The position numbers and the translations under genes were made by a program. A stretch of DNA of 64,000 bases from Undibacterium sp. CCC3.4 (GTDB lineage: Bacteria > Pseudomonadota > Gammaproteobacteria > Burkholderiales > Burkholderiaceae_D), in assembly GCF_034347425.1 (NCBI RefSeq), contig NZ_CP133779.1:2418001-2482000 (forward strand), given 5' to 3'. Shown in pieces: positions 8,676 to 19,232 of this stretch. Under the pieces are notes generated by a model. That model saw nothing but the letters and a program-made list of their open reading frames with translations, was not told the origin of the DNA and did not search any database. How positions within the stretch are numbered: the stretch's first letter is position 1; the number at the start of each line of letters is the position of its first letter.

Positions 8676-10091
8676 TCAGGGGCGGCTGTAGAGATCGATG
8701 ATAAGGCTGATGGCGTCACGACAGACATCACAGAACGCATCGCTGCGATCGAACATGATGCACTGCATTTGTGGTCGGTAGTAAGCATGCGATTCGTAGT
8801 TGGCCCCTTCGAATGCACCAACGGCATGACGCTGTGCCGAGCTGGCGAACAAAGCATTGCTGAACTGTAAATCTTTGCGGAACAGGGCGTTCATTTCCGC
8901 TTCCGGGCGGTTGGCGGCGCGCAGTGCCGCGCGCTCGATCTGGTAGTTTTTGGCGTGCTCATCATAGGCTTGTTTCGGCCATGGCGTTGGTACCGGGGTA
9001 GCGCCACTGACGTGGCTGCGCCATTTCAGTTTGCTGCGCTCGGTGACTGCCGTGGCATTCGGTTCCCAGGGTTCCTGCCGTTCAGCGCTGGGCAGATAGA
9101 CCGATGGGGAGGTGTAGTACTCATCGGCGAGACCGGCAAAATGGTGGCCGAATTCGTGCACGAATAAATAATTGGACCAATCATTGGAGGCTGCGGCGGT
9201 GCTGAATTGACCGAAAATACCGCCGCCGCCATAGGTGTCGTTATTCACCAGAATTTCGATGAATTCATATGGTGCATATTGAGCCAGGTCGCGCAAAGCA
9301 CGGTTGTCGGTGGTCAGGATATAGCGTTCGCTGCCGAAAATATCATAACTGCTTCCCAATGGCGAGGCATGGTAGATGCCGGTCGAGGGGCGCGATATAC
9401 CGGATTCCGGAGTGGGCAGGGCCAGAGCACGGACATTGAAGTCTTGTGCGCGTTCTTTGAAGGGCGAGACTTGAAATAAATGCGTACTCAAGCGGCGCGC
9501 ATCGGCTTCGAATTTACCCATTTCCGCTGCGGTGTAGCCATCGCCGAGGATCAGCAGATCGACTTTGTCCGGCGCTGCGCCGCTGATCTGAATCGGGATC
9601 AGGGTCGCGTTGGCCGGTAGCGGGCTTGGTTTGCGAATCACGTCGGGTGCGTCGGTATCGATATCGATGCGCCAAGCTGGCACGAAGGCATTGTTGGCAT
9701 CACGCTTGAGGACACTGATTTCTACCGCTTGCTCGGGTTTGGGAAAGCGCAGTGACTCTTGAAATCCGCGACTGATGGTGCCGGCTTCGGCGGTGCTGCG
9801 CCATTCTCCGAAGATGCTGGAAAAGCCACGTGAATACAGTAATTTGCCATCGCTTTTGGCGCGCACTTCGAGCAAATTGTTGCCGCGATTGCTGGTGTCT
9901 TGTGCTTGTTGCAGATTGCCTGGCCATGGTAAGGGCTCGATCAGCACACGTTCGAGCGCGTAGTGCTCGCTGTCAGCGTTGCCACTATGCATGTAGTCGA
10001 CGCGTACGGTAGCCGGGCTCTGCGCCGCGTGGGACAGGCAGCTCAGGCTCAGTAAGAGCAGCAGCAAACTATGGGGGAACAGCCGTTTCAT
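8676..10091 (-). CDS. M64 family (IgA-peptidase-like) zinc metallopeptidase
   Basis: A 471-residue secreted protein: signal peptide in residues 1-22 (MKRLFPHSLLLLLLSLSCLSHA). An N-terminal beta-domain (about 25-170) precedes the peptidase M64 domain, which carries HEFGHHFAGLADEYY, the HExxHxxGLxDE zinc site of the family, preceded by DLLILGDGYTAAE. Cys residues near the C-terminus (QCIMFDRSDAFCDVC) probably form disulfides. Family members degrade extracellular proteins; the clostridial IgA protease gives the name, so IgA cleavage should not be assumed here. It is a single gene converging on the LysR gene. Confidence 0.85.
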   Translation of the reverse strand: MKRLFPHSLLLLLLSLSCLSHAAQSPATVRVDYMHSGNADSEHYALERVLIEPLPWPGNLQQAQDTSNRGNNLLEVRAKSDGKLLYSRGFSSIFGEWRSTAEAGTISRGFQESLRFPKPEQAVEISVLKRDANNAFVPAWRIDIDTDAPDVIRKPSPLPANATLIPIQISGAAPDKVDLLILGDGYTAAEMGKFEADARRLSTHLFQVSPFKERAQDFNVRALALPTPESGISRPSTGIYHASPLGSSYDIFGSERYILTTDNRALRDLAQYAPYEFIEILVNNDTYGGGGIFGQFSTAAASNDWSNYLFVHEFGHHFAGLADEYYTSPSVYLPSAERQEPWEPNATAVTERSKLKWRSHVSGATPVPTPWPKQAYDEHAKNYQIERAALRAANRPEAEMNALFRKDLQFSNALFASSAQRHAVGAFEGANYESHAYYRPQMQCIMFDRSDAFCDVCRDAISLIIDLYSRP

Positions 10092-10195
10092 CGAGACTCA
10101 CTTCGCAAAATCAGTATGAATAATGCCGCTGCCCTAGCGGGCGGTGCTGCTTATTGTAATCGTTTGCTGCGTAGTGCTCGCTATTTACTGTGTTT

Positions 10196-10209
10196 CTGAT
10201 CTGTATCAA
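10196..10209. promoter_or_regulatory. FNR/Anr-type box upstream of the N-ATPase operon
   Basis: CTGATCTGTATCAA matches the FNR consensus TTGAT-N4-ATCAA at nine of ten specified bases. It lies about 100 bp before the atpD start in a non-coding gap and suggests oxygen-dependent control of the operon. No convincing -10 hexamer was found at the ideal class II distance. Confidence 0.5.
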
Positions 10210-10220
10210 TGAATGTGTAA

Positions 10221-12159
<1,939 letters not shown>

Positions 12160-12163
<4 letters not shown>

Positions 12164-12519
12164 AGCCCCCTGTCAGTCGAGATAAGGCGCGGCGCGACTC
12201 AGCTGCGCAACAGTATGTACAACAGGTCGACGCGAAAGTGCAGCGCACACTGGCGGCGCGGCGGCTGCGCACGCCCGGTTTATGGGCCGGTCTGGGCAGT
12301 ATGGGCTTGATCGGTTGGTCGGTAGTATTACCAACTTTGTTAGGTACGGCGCTGGGCAGTTGGCTCGATCGTACTTGGCCGGGTGAGCGTTCGTGGACTT
12401 TGGCTTTACTGGTAGCCGGGCTGATGCTCGGCTGTTTCAATGCCTGGCGCTGGCTCGATCGCGAACAACGCGCTATGCCAGCACCACCCGCAACCGCACC
12501 GGAGCCGCACGATGATTGA
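12160..12519 (+). CDS. atpQ: N-ATPase small membrane protein AtpQ
   Basis: A 119-residue protein with two hydrophobic helices (about 42-65 and 77-97) flanked by basic and Pro-rich tails. It belongs to the AtpZ/AtpI-like small proteins that in N-ATPase operons occupy the atpQ position. Proposed roles in the family are assistance of c-ring assembly or divalent-cation handling; no direct evidence is visible here. The start overlaps the atpC stop by four bases, consistent with coupled translation. Confidence 0.82.
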
Positions 12520-12817
12520 TGCCAGCTATCTGACTTGGTTTTTCCTCGGACTGGCCGGTGCCGCGCTGGGTCTGTTTTTTTACGGCGGCTTGTGGTGGAC
12601 CTTACAGCATGGTCTTCAGCGTGCCGATGCCGGCTGGTGCTTGGCCGGCAGCTTTCTGTTGCGTACCGCGGTGACGCTGCTGGGCTTGTATCTGATCGCC
12701 GATGGGCAGTGGCAGCGTATGCTGGCAGGCGTGCTGGGTTTTATTGTTATGCGCGTGGTGTTTTCTCGCTATACCTTGCGCGCGAAGCGGTCTTCGGAGC
12801 CCGACCATGCGACTTAG
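12512..12817 (+). CDS. atpR: N-ATPase small membrane protein AtpR
   Basis: A 101-residue, three-helix membrane protein (MIDASYLTWFFLGLAGAALG...). It corresponds to AtpR, a subunit found only in N-ATPase operons and thought to interact with the c-ring, possibly through a conserved Arg in a membrane helix (here SFLLRTAVTLLG). The ATG at 12512 overlaps the atpQ end by eight bases; the longer upstream frame is a shadow of atpQ. Its 3' end overlaps atpB by eleven bases. Confidence 0.82.
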   Translation: MIDASYLTWFFLGLAGAALGLFFYGGLWWTLQHGLQRADAGWCLAGSFLLRTAVTLLGLYLIADGQWQRMLAGVLGFIVMRVVFSRYTLRAKRSSEPDHAT

Positions 12818-13493
12818 TCCCGATGAAATTATATTTTGGCAGTCCGGTTTTTTCAAACTCAATGCCACCATCGTCTATACCTGGCTATTGATGCTGGTGT
12901 TGGTGCTGGCGGCGCGCTGTATCACGGCGCGCCTGTCGCATGGTTTGGCACGCAGTCGTTGGCAAAATATGTTGGAAATACTGGTGGGCGAATTATTGGT
13001 ACAGATCAGCGAAGTCGGTTTGGCGGCACCGCGGCGCTACCTCGATTTTCTCGGCAGCTTGTTTTTGTTTGTCGCCACATCTACCTTGTCGAGCAGCTTG
13101 CCGGGTTTTGAACCGCCCACGGCTTCGCTGTCGACTACCACGGCGCTGGCTTTGTGCGTGCTGATCGCGGTGCCGATGTTCGGAATACGTGAGCAGGGTT
13201 GGGGCGGCTATCTGAAAACCTATCTGGAACCGACCGCGCTGATGTTGCCCTTCAATTTGATCAGTGAAGTCTCACGCACGCTGGCGCTGGCGGTGCGTTT
13301 GTTTGGCAATATGATGAGCGGGGCGATGATTCTGGCGATACTGCTGGCGATCACGCCGCTGTTGTTTCCGGTGCTGATGACTGCGCTCGGCTTGCTGACC
13401 GGTTTGGTGCAGGCCTATATTTTTTTCATCCTGGCGACGGTTTATATTGCCGCTGCCAGCACGCCGCCGACCGCCACGGCATCGACTGTTTGA
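12807..13493 (+). CDS. atpB: N-type ATPase subunit a
   Basis: A 228-residue multi-helix F0 subunit a, forming the ion half-channels. The hallmark helix LISEVSRTLALAVRLFGNMMSGAMIL carries the essential Arg (in ALAVRLFGN), followed by the last helices GLLTGLVQAYIFFILATVYI with the conserved Gln-Ala-Tyr. The ATG at 12807 is supported by similarity at the N-terminus (LSPDEIIFWQSGFFKLNATIVYTW, typical of N-type subunits) and overlaps atpR by eleven bases. The longer upstream frame is spurious. Confidence 0.92.
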   Translation: MRLSPDEIIFWQSGFFKLNATIVYTWLLMLVLVLAARCITARLSHGLARSRWQNMLEILVGELLVQISEVGLAAPRRYLDFLGSLFLFVATSTLSSSLPGFEPPTASLSTTTALALCVLIAVPMFGIREQGWGGYLKTYLEPTALMLPFNLISEVSRTLALAVRLFGNMMSGAMILAILLAITPLLFPVLMTALGLLTGLVQAYIFFILATVYIAAASTPPTATASTV

Positions 13494-13512
13494 TACAACT
13501 AAGGAAGCTCTT

Positions 13513-13794
13513 ATGGATAGCATGACCATCATCGCCGTCGCCTCGATTCTCATCGCCGGCATGACCACCAGTTTCGGTTGCCTCGGTCCGGCTCTGGCAG
13601 AAGGGAAAGCCGTGGCGATGGCACTCAATGCCATCGCCCAGCAACCCGATGCCGCCGCCATCATCACGCGCACCTTGTTTGTCGGTTTGGCGATGATTGA
13701 GTCGACCGCGATTTATTGTTTTGTGGTGTCGATGATTCTGATTTTTGCCAATCCGTTTTGGAATCATGCGCTGACTCAGGCAGCGGGAAAATAA
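13513..13794 (+). CDS. atpE: N-type ATPase subunit c (rotor ring)
   Basis: A 93-residue two-helix hairpin with the polar loop AIAQQPDA. The second helix carries the ion-binding Glu63 in LAMIESTAIY. In the first helix, Glu30 (PALAEGKAV) occupies the position that by alignment is Gln32 in the sodium-binding c subunit of Ilyobacter tartaricus, so the site has two carboxylates, a known feature of N-type c subunits. The ATG at 13513 follows AAGGAAG. This subunit decides the coupling ion; Na+ was predicted for the class, but the two-carboxylate site has also been linked with H+ binding. Confidence 0.93.
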   Translation: MDSMTIIAVASILIAGMTTSFGCLGPALAEGKAVAMALNAIAQQPDAAAIITRTLFVGLAMIESTAIYCFVVSMILIFANPFWNHALTQAAGK

Positions 13795-13797
13795 ACC

Positions 13798-14553
13798 ATG
13801 CTGATCGATTGGTTTACCGTGCTGGCGCAAGTTCTGAATTTTCTGGTTTTGCTCTACCTGCTGAAACGTTTTTTGTATCGCCCCATTTTGGCGGCGATCG
13901 ATGCGCGCGAAACGCTGATCGCCAAACAGTTGGCGGCGGCGGCTGAAAACAAGGCCGCGGCGCAAGCGGAATTGCTGCTGTATCAGCAGCAGCATCAAGC
14001 TTTGCTGGAACAACAGCAGCGCTTACTGCAGGAAGCCAGCACCACGGCGCAGGCGGCAGCGGCGGAAATTGTCAGCACGGCCCGCAGCACGGCTGAACAA
14101 ATTCGGCGACAAGCCCAGCTGGCATTAGAGGAAGAGCGCCGCCGCGCCGCGCTTGCCTTGCTGGCGCAAATTCGTCAGGAAGTGGTGGCGACCGCGCGCC
14201 AGACTCTGGCCGATCTGTGTGGTATTAATTTGGAGCAAGCATATGTTCTTGCCTTCATCGCCCATTTGCAGCAGCTTGATGCGGCTACACGCACCCTACT
14301 TACAGCGGCGGTGAGTCCGCATGGCGGCGCACCGCAGGCGTGGCTGCGCAGCGCCACCTCGCTTAGTCCGGCACAACAGGCCATGATCACTGAGGCGGTG
14401 CATACCCAACTGTCGCCGCAGGCTGAGCTGGTGTTCGATGTCGCCAGCGAGTTGGTCGGTGGTTTGGAATTAACGCTCAACGGTCGTAAGCTGGCCTGGA
14501 GTGTGGCGGCCTATCTCGATGGGCTTAACGCGCATACGACGGCGCAGCCATGA
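13798..14553 (+). CDS. atpF: N-type ATPase subunit b, long form
   Basis: A 251-residue peripheral-stalk subunit: one N-terminal membrane helix (about 5-27), then a long Ala/Glu/Gln-rich coiled coil (about 45-145) and a C-terminal domain (about 150-250) lacking in ordinary b subunits of about 156 residues. N-ATPase operons have no delta gene, and the C-terminal extension is believed to replace delta in binding the top of alpha3-beta3. It starts three bases after atpE and overlaps atpA by four. Confidence 0.9.
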   Translation: MLIDWFTVLAQVLNFLVLLYLLKRFLYRPILAAIDARETLIAKQLAAAAENKAAAQAELLLYQQQHQALLEQQQRLLQEASTTAQAAAAEIVSTARSTAEQIRRQAQLALEEERRRAALALLAQIRQEVVATARQTLADLCGINLEQAYVLAFIAHLQQLDAATRTLLTAAVSPHGGAPQAWLRSATSLSPAQQAMITEAVHTQLSPQAELVFDVASELVGGLELTLNGRKLAWSVAAYLDGLNAHTTAQP

Positions 14554-16109
14554 GTGCGCGCGCTCCTGGTCTGCAGTCTGTAGGTCTACGTGCATTGGAT
14601 GCGCTGAGCTTGGATCGGCAAAGCTTCAAGTGGCAGGCAGCAGTGTCTGAAACCGGTCGTATTGTGCGAGTTTCCACCGGCATTGCGGTGGTGAGCGGTT
14701 TGCCTGGCGTCGGTGCCGATGAAATTCTGGAATTTCCCGATGGTTTGTACGGCATTGCATTCAATCTCGATGAGCAGGAAGTTGGTGTTGTCTTGCTCGG
14801 TGATTATAGTCAGCTGAAGGCCGGCGATGAAGTACGCCGTAGTGGTCGTGTCATGGATGTCGGCGTGGGTGAGGGTTTGCTCGGTCGTGTGATTGATCCG
14901 CTTGGGGCGGCGCTTGATGGCCTCGGCCCGCTGAATTACAGCGCGCGCTTGCCGATCGAACGTCCGGCTACCCCGATTATGGAACGCGCGGCGGTGACGG
15001 TGCCGCTGAAGACCGGTATGAAAGTGGTGGATGCCTTGATTCCGATCGGGCGTGGTCAGCGTGAATTGATACTGGGCGACCGTAAGACCGGTAAGACCGC
15101 CTTGGCGCTTGATGCGATTTTGAATCAGCGTGACGAAAACGTGATTTGCGTGTATTGTGCCATCGCTCAGCGCGGTGCCGCGCTGGCCAAAAGCATCGCT
15201 GCGCTGCGTGCTCATGGTGCGCTCGCGTATACGGTGGTAGTGGTGACACAAGGCAGCGATGCCGCCGGTTTGAGTTATATCGCACCCTATGCGGCTACCA
15301 GTATTGCCGAGTATTTTATGGAAGCCGGTCGCGATGTGCTCATCGTCTATGATGATTTGACCGAGCATGCGCGTGCCTACCGCGAGTTGTCTTTGCTGTT
15401 GCGTCGGCCACCTGGGCGCGAAGCCTTTCCCGGGGATATTTTTTACCTGCACTCGCGTCTGCTCGAGCGTGCTACCCATCTGAGTGCGGCACGCGGCGGC
15501 GGTTCGCTGACGGCCTTGCCGGTGATCGAAACCGAAGCACAGAATTTGTCGGCGTATATTCCGACCAATTTGATTTCGATTACTGATGGACAAATATATT
15601 TGTCGCCCAGTTTATTCGAACTCGGCGTGCTGCCGGCCGTCGATGTTGGTCAGTCGGTATCGCGAGTCGGTGGCAAGGCGCAGCGCGCCGCGTATCGCGC
15701 GGTGGCCGGCGATCTGAAGCTCGCGTATGCGCAGTTTGAAGAATTGGAAAGTTTCGCTCGCTTCGGTGCCCGCCTCGATGAAAAGACCGCGGCCGTGATT
15801 GAACATGGTCGGCGGATTCGCGCATGCTTGAAGCAAAGCGAACTCGATCCTTTGTCTGTGGTGGAACAGATCTGTGTGCTGCTGGCCTTGAGCGAAGGCT
15901 GGTTTGACAACGTGGTTTTGTCTGATATGCCGGCTGCCGAACAGGCGGTACGTCGGGCGGCACGTGCTTTGGATGCGGGTATTGTCCTTGCGCTGGACTC
16001 GGCTAAGCGCTTCGAAGCGGCCGATCGCGATGCCCTGCTGCTGTGCGCCAAAACGGCATTGCAAGTGTGGTCGAGCGCCGCCAGCTTGGGCACGGACGCC
16101 GCGCCATGA
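14550..16109 (+). CDS. atpA: N-type ATPase subunit alpha
   Basis: A 519-residue F1 alpha subunit. Visible are the N-terminal beta-barrel, the P-loop [13 protein letters not shown], the alpha signature [20 protein letters not shown] and the arginine-finger region ending [14 protein letters not shown]. The ATG overlaps the atpF stop by four bases. It forms the non-catalytic nucleotide sites of the head and contributes the arginine finger to the catalytic sites in beta. Placement after the stalk gene and before gamma matches the N-type order. Confidence 0.95.
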   Translation: MSARAPGLQSVGLRALDALSLDRQSFKWQAAVSETGRIVRVSTGIAVVSGLPGVGADEILEFPDGLYGIAFNLDEQEVGVVLLGDYSQLKAGDEVRRSGRVMDVGVGEGLLGRVIDPLGAALDGLGPLNYSARLPIERPATPIMERAAVTVPLKTGMKVVDALIPIGRGQRELILGDRKTGKTALALDAILNQRDENVICVYCAIAQRGAALAKSIAALRAHGALAYTVVVVTQGSDAAGLSYIAPYAATSIAEYFMEAGRDVLIVYDDLTEHARAYRELSLLLRRPPGREAFPGDIFYLHSRLLERATHLSAARGGGSLTALPVIETEAQNLSAYIPTNLISITDGQIYLSPSLFELGVLPAVDVGQSVSRVGGKAQRAAYRAVAGDLKLAYAQFEELESFARFGARLDEKTAAVIEHGRRIRACLKQSELDPLSVVEQICVLLALSEGWFDNVVLSDMPAAEQAVRRAARALDAGIVLALDSAKRFEAADRDALLLCAKTALQVWSSAASLGTDAAP

Positions 16110-16975
16110 GCGACAGCCAGGTGGTGTTACAAAGAAAGCTGGCCAGTGCCGGCGATCTCAAGTCGGTGGTCCGCACCATGAAGGCGATGGCGGCTGCCAG
16201 CATCACTCAGTACGAAACGGCTTTGCAATCGCTCGATGCCTACTATGCGACAGTGCGGAGCGGACTGAGTGTGTGTTTGCGCGCCGAGGCGAAGTCCGTA
16301 GCGCACGCAGATCGCGCCGGCAGTACCTGCGTGGTTGTATTCGGTTCGGATCAGGGTTTGGTCGGGCAATTCAATGAAAACATGCTGCAGTTTGTCCGCA
16401 GCAGTTTGAGCGATTGGCCGCGCCGACACATCATCTGGCCGGTCGGGCAGCGTTTGCGCGCCTCGTTGGAGCAAGACTCGGCTGCGGCACCGTATTTCAG
16501 TCTGCCGGCTGGTATCAGTGTCGTCGGTGAATTAGTGGCGGCTTTGCTGATTGAAATAGAAGCGCAACGGGCGCGCGGCGAGCTTTCCGAGGTGCTGTTG
16601 TTTTATCATCAATTGCAAACCAATGCGAGCTCGACGCCGACATTGCAGCGCTTGCTGCCGCTCGATCAAAGCTGGCGCGCGGAATTACTGGCCAGCCCAT
16701 GGCCGGGGCAGAATGTGCCGGCGCTGCTCAATGCGAGCGCGCTCAGTTTACGGGCTTGCGTAAGTGAATATTTGTATGTTTCCTTGTTTCGCGCTTGTGT
16801 CGCTTCCTTGGCCAGCGAAAACGCCAGCCGACTCAGTGCCATGCAGCGCGCGGAAAAAAACATCGAGGAATTGAGCCGTGACTTGACGCGCGAGCTGCAG
16901 CAACTGCGCCAGAGCAGTATCGATGAAGAATTATTCGATTTGATTGCCGGTTTTGAAGCCTTGAACCATCGGTAG
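16106..16975 (+). CDS. atpG: N-type ATPase subunit gamma
   Basis: A 289-residue gamma subunit, the central rotor shaft: N-terminal helix ([26 protein letters not shown]), Rossmann-like middle domain ([15 protein letters not shown]) and C-terminal helix ([31 protein letters not shown]). The ATG at 16106 overlaps the atpA stop by four bases. This is the last gene of the operon; the converging histidine kinase gene ends 16 bp later, and no clear terminator is visible between them. Confidence 0.92.
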   Translation: MSDSQVVLQRKLASAGDLKSVVRTMKAMAAASITQYETALQSLDAYYATVRSGLSVCLRAEAKSVAHADRAGSTCVVVFGSDQGLVGQFNENMLQFVRSSLSDWPRRHIIWPVGQRLRASLEQDSAAAPYFSLPAGISVVGELVAALLIEIEAQRARGELSEVLLFYHQLQTNASSTPTLQRLLPLDQSWRAELLASPWPGQNVPALLNASALSLRACVSEYLYVSLFRACVASLASENASRLSAMQRAEKNIEELSRDLTRELQQLRQSSIDEELFDLIAGFEALNHR

Positions 16976-16991
16976 TCATGCCGATCGCTTG

Positions 16992-18380
16992 TCACTGCGC
17001 CGCCGGAAACACCACCCGTACCAGCAAACCGCTGCCGCTCTCAGGCGTTGCCAGCGTGATGCTGGCTGCCGAGGCCAGACAAATTTCGCCAATGATGGCC
17101 AGACCAAGGCCGGAACTGTTAGGTTTGCTTTCATCGATACGGTAAAAGCGCTCGAATACTTTTTCTCTTTGTTCCGGCGCAATACCGACACCGGTATCGC
17201 TGACACTCAGTATGACTTGATCGGCCTGATGGATCAACGCCACGGTTACCGTACCGGCGATCTGCATATGGGTAATCGCGTTGTCGAGCAGATTGAAAAT
17301 TAATTCTCGCAACAGATTTTGCGGGACATTGAGCACGGCATGTTCGTCCAGTGTCTCGATGCCCAGCTCGATGTGGCGTTGTTGTGCCAGCGGTGCGAGC
17401 TCTTCGATGGCGGTTTGAATAATGGCGGCAAAATGCGTTGTATGCGTGACGCTTTGTTGGCGTTTTTGTTCGACCGCGGCCAGTATCAACATTTGATTGA
17501 TTACCTTGGTTGATTGTTGCACCGTTTTACGGATGGCCTTGAGTACTTCCGCTTGATCCACGTCGCGCTGACCATGCCGATGGCCGAAATCGATTTGCGA
17601 GGTGATGATCGCAAACGAAGTGCGCAACTGGTGCGCGGTATTAGCGACGAATTGTTCATAGGCCGATAGGGTTTGATCGAGCCGGACCACATACTCGTTG
17701 AGTGCTGAAATCAGCGGTTGCAATTCCACCAGCACCTTGTCTTCATCGAGTTTTTCCAGTGAGCCGGCCTGACGCTCGCGCAGTGTTTCGCCGAACTGCA
17801 CCAAGGGTCTGAGGGTCCAGCGAAAGGCGATCAGCAAGCCGAAGAATAAGATGGAAATGAGTATCAAGTGTTGGCGTATCGTGATCAGAAATAATTCGCG
17901 CTGAAATGCTTGATTTCCATGCATGGTCTGCGCCACTTCGGTGATGGTGAAATCGTTTGATGCGGTACTGGTGACGGCCGTGGCATACGCGATCACGTGT
18001 ACTTCTTCACCGCGCAAGGTGGTGCTGAAATAGCTTTCTTGTTCGTTGATCAGCGGCTGTGTATAGCGCGGTAACTCTTCATTGCCGGCAATCAGACGAC
18101 CATTTTTGCTGCGCACCGAATAGTAGACATGATCTTGGAATTGGTTGGCGAAGAGTTCGAAAGCTGCGGGGGGCACGCTGATTTCATAGCCACCATCGCT
18201 GGCCACCAGTTGTTCGGCGATGATTTTTGCCGCGCCTTTGAGTAGTTGTTGCTGGACCAAGGTGGCGATTTTACCCGTGGTCTGATAGGTGAAGTACAGA
18301 TCGATCAGGGAGATGAGCAAGGTCGGCAGGAACACCCATAGCATCAGGCGACTCTTGAGGCTTTTATTCGGTCGCAACAT
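16992..18380 (-). CDS. Sensor histidine kinase, TctE/QseC type
   Basis: A 462-residue membrane kinase: membrane helix about 12-32, periplasmic sensor (about 33-165), second helix about 165-190, HAMP-like linker, and a HisKA domain with the phospho-acceptor His in FVANTAHQLRTS. The ATPase domain shows the N box (FNLLDNAITH), G1 (VSDTGVGIAP), F box (FERFYR) and G2 (SSGLGLAI). The N-terminal sensor resembles the 2CSK_N domain of TctE kinases that sense tricarboxylates. It overlaps the response regulator gene upstream by 17 bases, so they are one transcript. Likely targets are the divergent porin and ABC transporter genes. Confidence 0.9.
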   Translation of the reverse strand: MLRPNKSLKSRLMLWVFLPTLLISLIDLYFTYQTTGKIATLVQQQLLKGAAKIIAEQLVASDGGYEISVPPAAFELFANQFQDHVYYSVRSKNGRLIAGNEELPRYTQPLINEQESYFSTTLRGEEVHVIAYATAVTSTASNDFTITEVAQTMHGNQAFQRELFLITIRQHLILISILFFGLLIAFRWTLRPLVQFGETLRERQAGSLEKLDEDKVLVELQPLISALNEYVVRLDQTLSAYEQFVANTAHQLRTSFAIITSQIDFGHRHGQRDVDQAEVLKAIRKTVQQSTKVINQMLILAAVEQKRQQSVTHTTHFAAIIQTAIEELAPLAQQRHIELGIETLDEHAVLNVPQNLLRELIFNLLDNAITHMQIAGTVTVALIHQADQVILSVSDTGVGIAPEQREKVFERFYRIDESKPNSSGLGLAIIGEICLASAASITLATPESGSGLLVRVVFPAAQ

Positions 18381-19038
18381 AACTGAGCATATAGCCTAAG
18401 CCACGCAGTGTGAGAATTTGGGCACCGGAGTGTTCGAGTTTTTTGCGTAATCTGACAATGTAAATTTCCAGGGCATGGGTGGTGACGCTGTCATCGAGTG
18501 GGAACAGACCATCGGTCAGATCGATCTTGGAAACGGTTTTGCCACTTTTTCGTATCAGCGCTTCGAGTACCGCGTGTTCACGCGGCGGCAGATTGAGCGC
18601 TTTGCCATGGCTGGCGAAGAGCTTGGAATTGCTGTCGTAACTTAAGCCGGCGCAATGCAACAGTGGATTGGCTTTGCCACTGGCGCGTCGCAACAGTGAA
18701 CGCAGACGCGCTTCGAGTTCTTGTATGTCGAAAGGCTTGGCCAGATAATCATCGGCACCGAGGTTGAGATTTTCTATCACATCGGTGAGTGCATCGAGCG
18801 CGCTGATGATCAGTACCGGTACTTGGTTATCTTTGGCGCGCAGCGTCTTCAATACCGCTTGCCCTTTGATGCCGGGTAAAGTCAGATCGAGCAGAATCGC
18901 ATCGTAAGTTTGCGTGACTAGAAAATGGTTCGCCTCTTCACCGGTAAAAGCTTGTTCGACGGCATAGCCGGATTGCTCGAGCAAGCGCATGAGCCACGAG
19001 GATAATTCACGGTTATCGTCGACTAAAAGTAATTTCAT
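18364..19038 (-). CDS. OmpR-family response regulator, TctD type
   Basis: A 224-residue regulator: receiver domain (1-115) with acidic pocket near the N-terminus (VDDN), phospho-acceptor Asp in DAILLDLTLPG and Lys in DDYLAKPF; then a winged-helix DNA-binding domain (about 125-220). It is co-transcribed with the kinase and divergent from the porin gene. The gap holds two TGAAGGCT direct repeats at 11-bp spacing, the arrangement OmpR/PhoB-family regulators bind, so it probably controls the porin. Confidence 0.92.
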   Translation of the reverse strand: MKLLLVDDNRELSSWLMRLLEQSGYAVEQAFTGEEANHFLVTQTYDAILLDLTLPGIKGQAVLKTLRAKDNQVPVLIISALDALTDVIENLNLGADDYLAKPFDIQELEARLRSLLRRASGKANPLLHCAGLSYDSNSKLFASHGKALNLPPREHAVLEALIRKSGKTVSKIDLTDGLFPLDDSVTTHALEIYIVRLRKKLEHSGAQILTLRGLGYMLSYVATE

Positions 19039-19116
19039 ATGAGTAAGGCTAAAGGATTTTCAGTGGTTTGGTGTCGCTTTTTTGCCAGCGTCGTATTTTC
19101 TCTACAAAAAAATCAC

Positions 19117-19135
19117 TGAAGGCTTATTGAAGGCT
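19117..19135. promoter_or_regulatory. 11-bp-spaced direct repeats, likely response-regulator site
   Basis: TGAAGGCT occurs at 19117-19124 and again at 19128-19135, exactly one helical turn apart, in the divergent gap between the response regulator and porin genes. Winged-helix regulators of the OmpR/PhoB family bind such tandem half-sites. Confidence 0.6.
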
Positions 19136-19232
19136 CGCGCCCGTTACAGTCGCTTCGGTTGGCACTACTCGGCAGTTCAAAGCCGTGGCTGACACCTCAA
19201 CGGGCTTAGCCCATAAAAAACGGAGACAAGAA

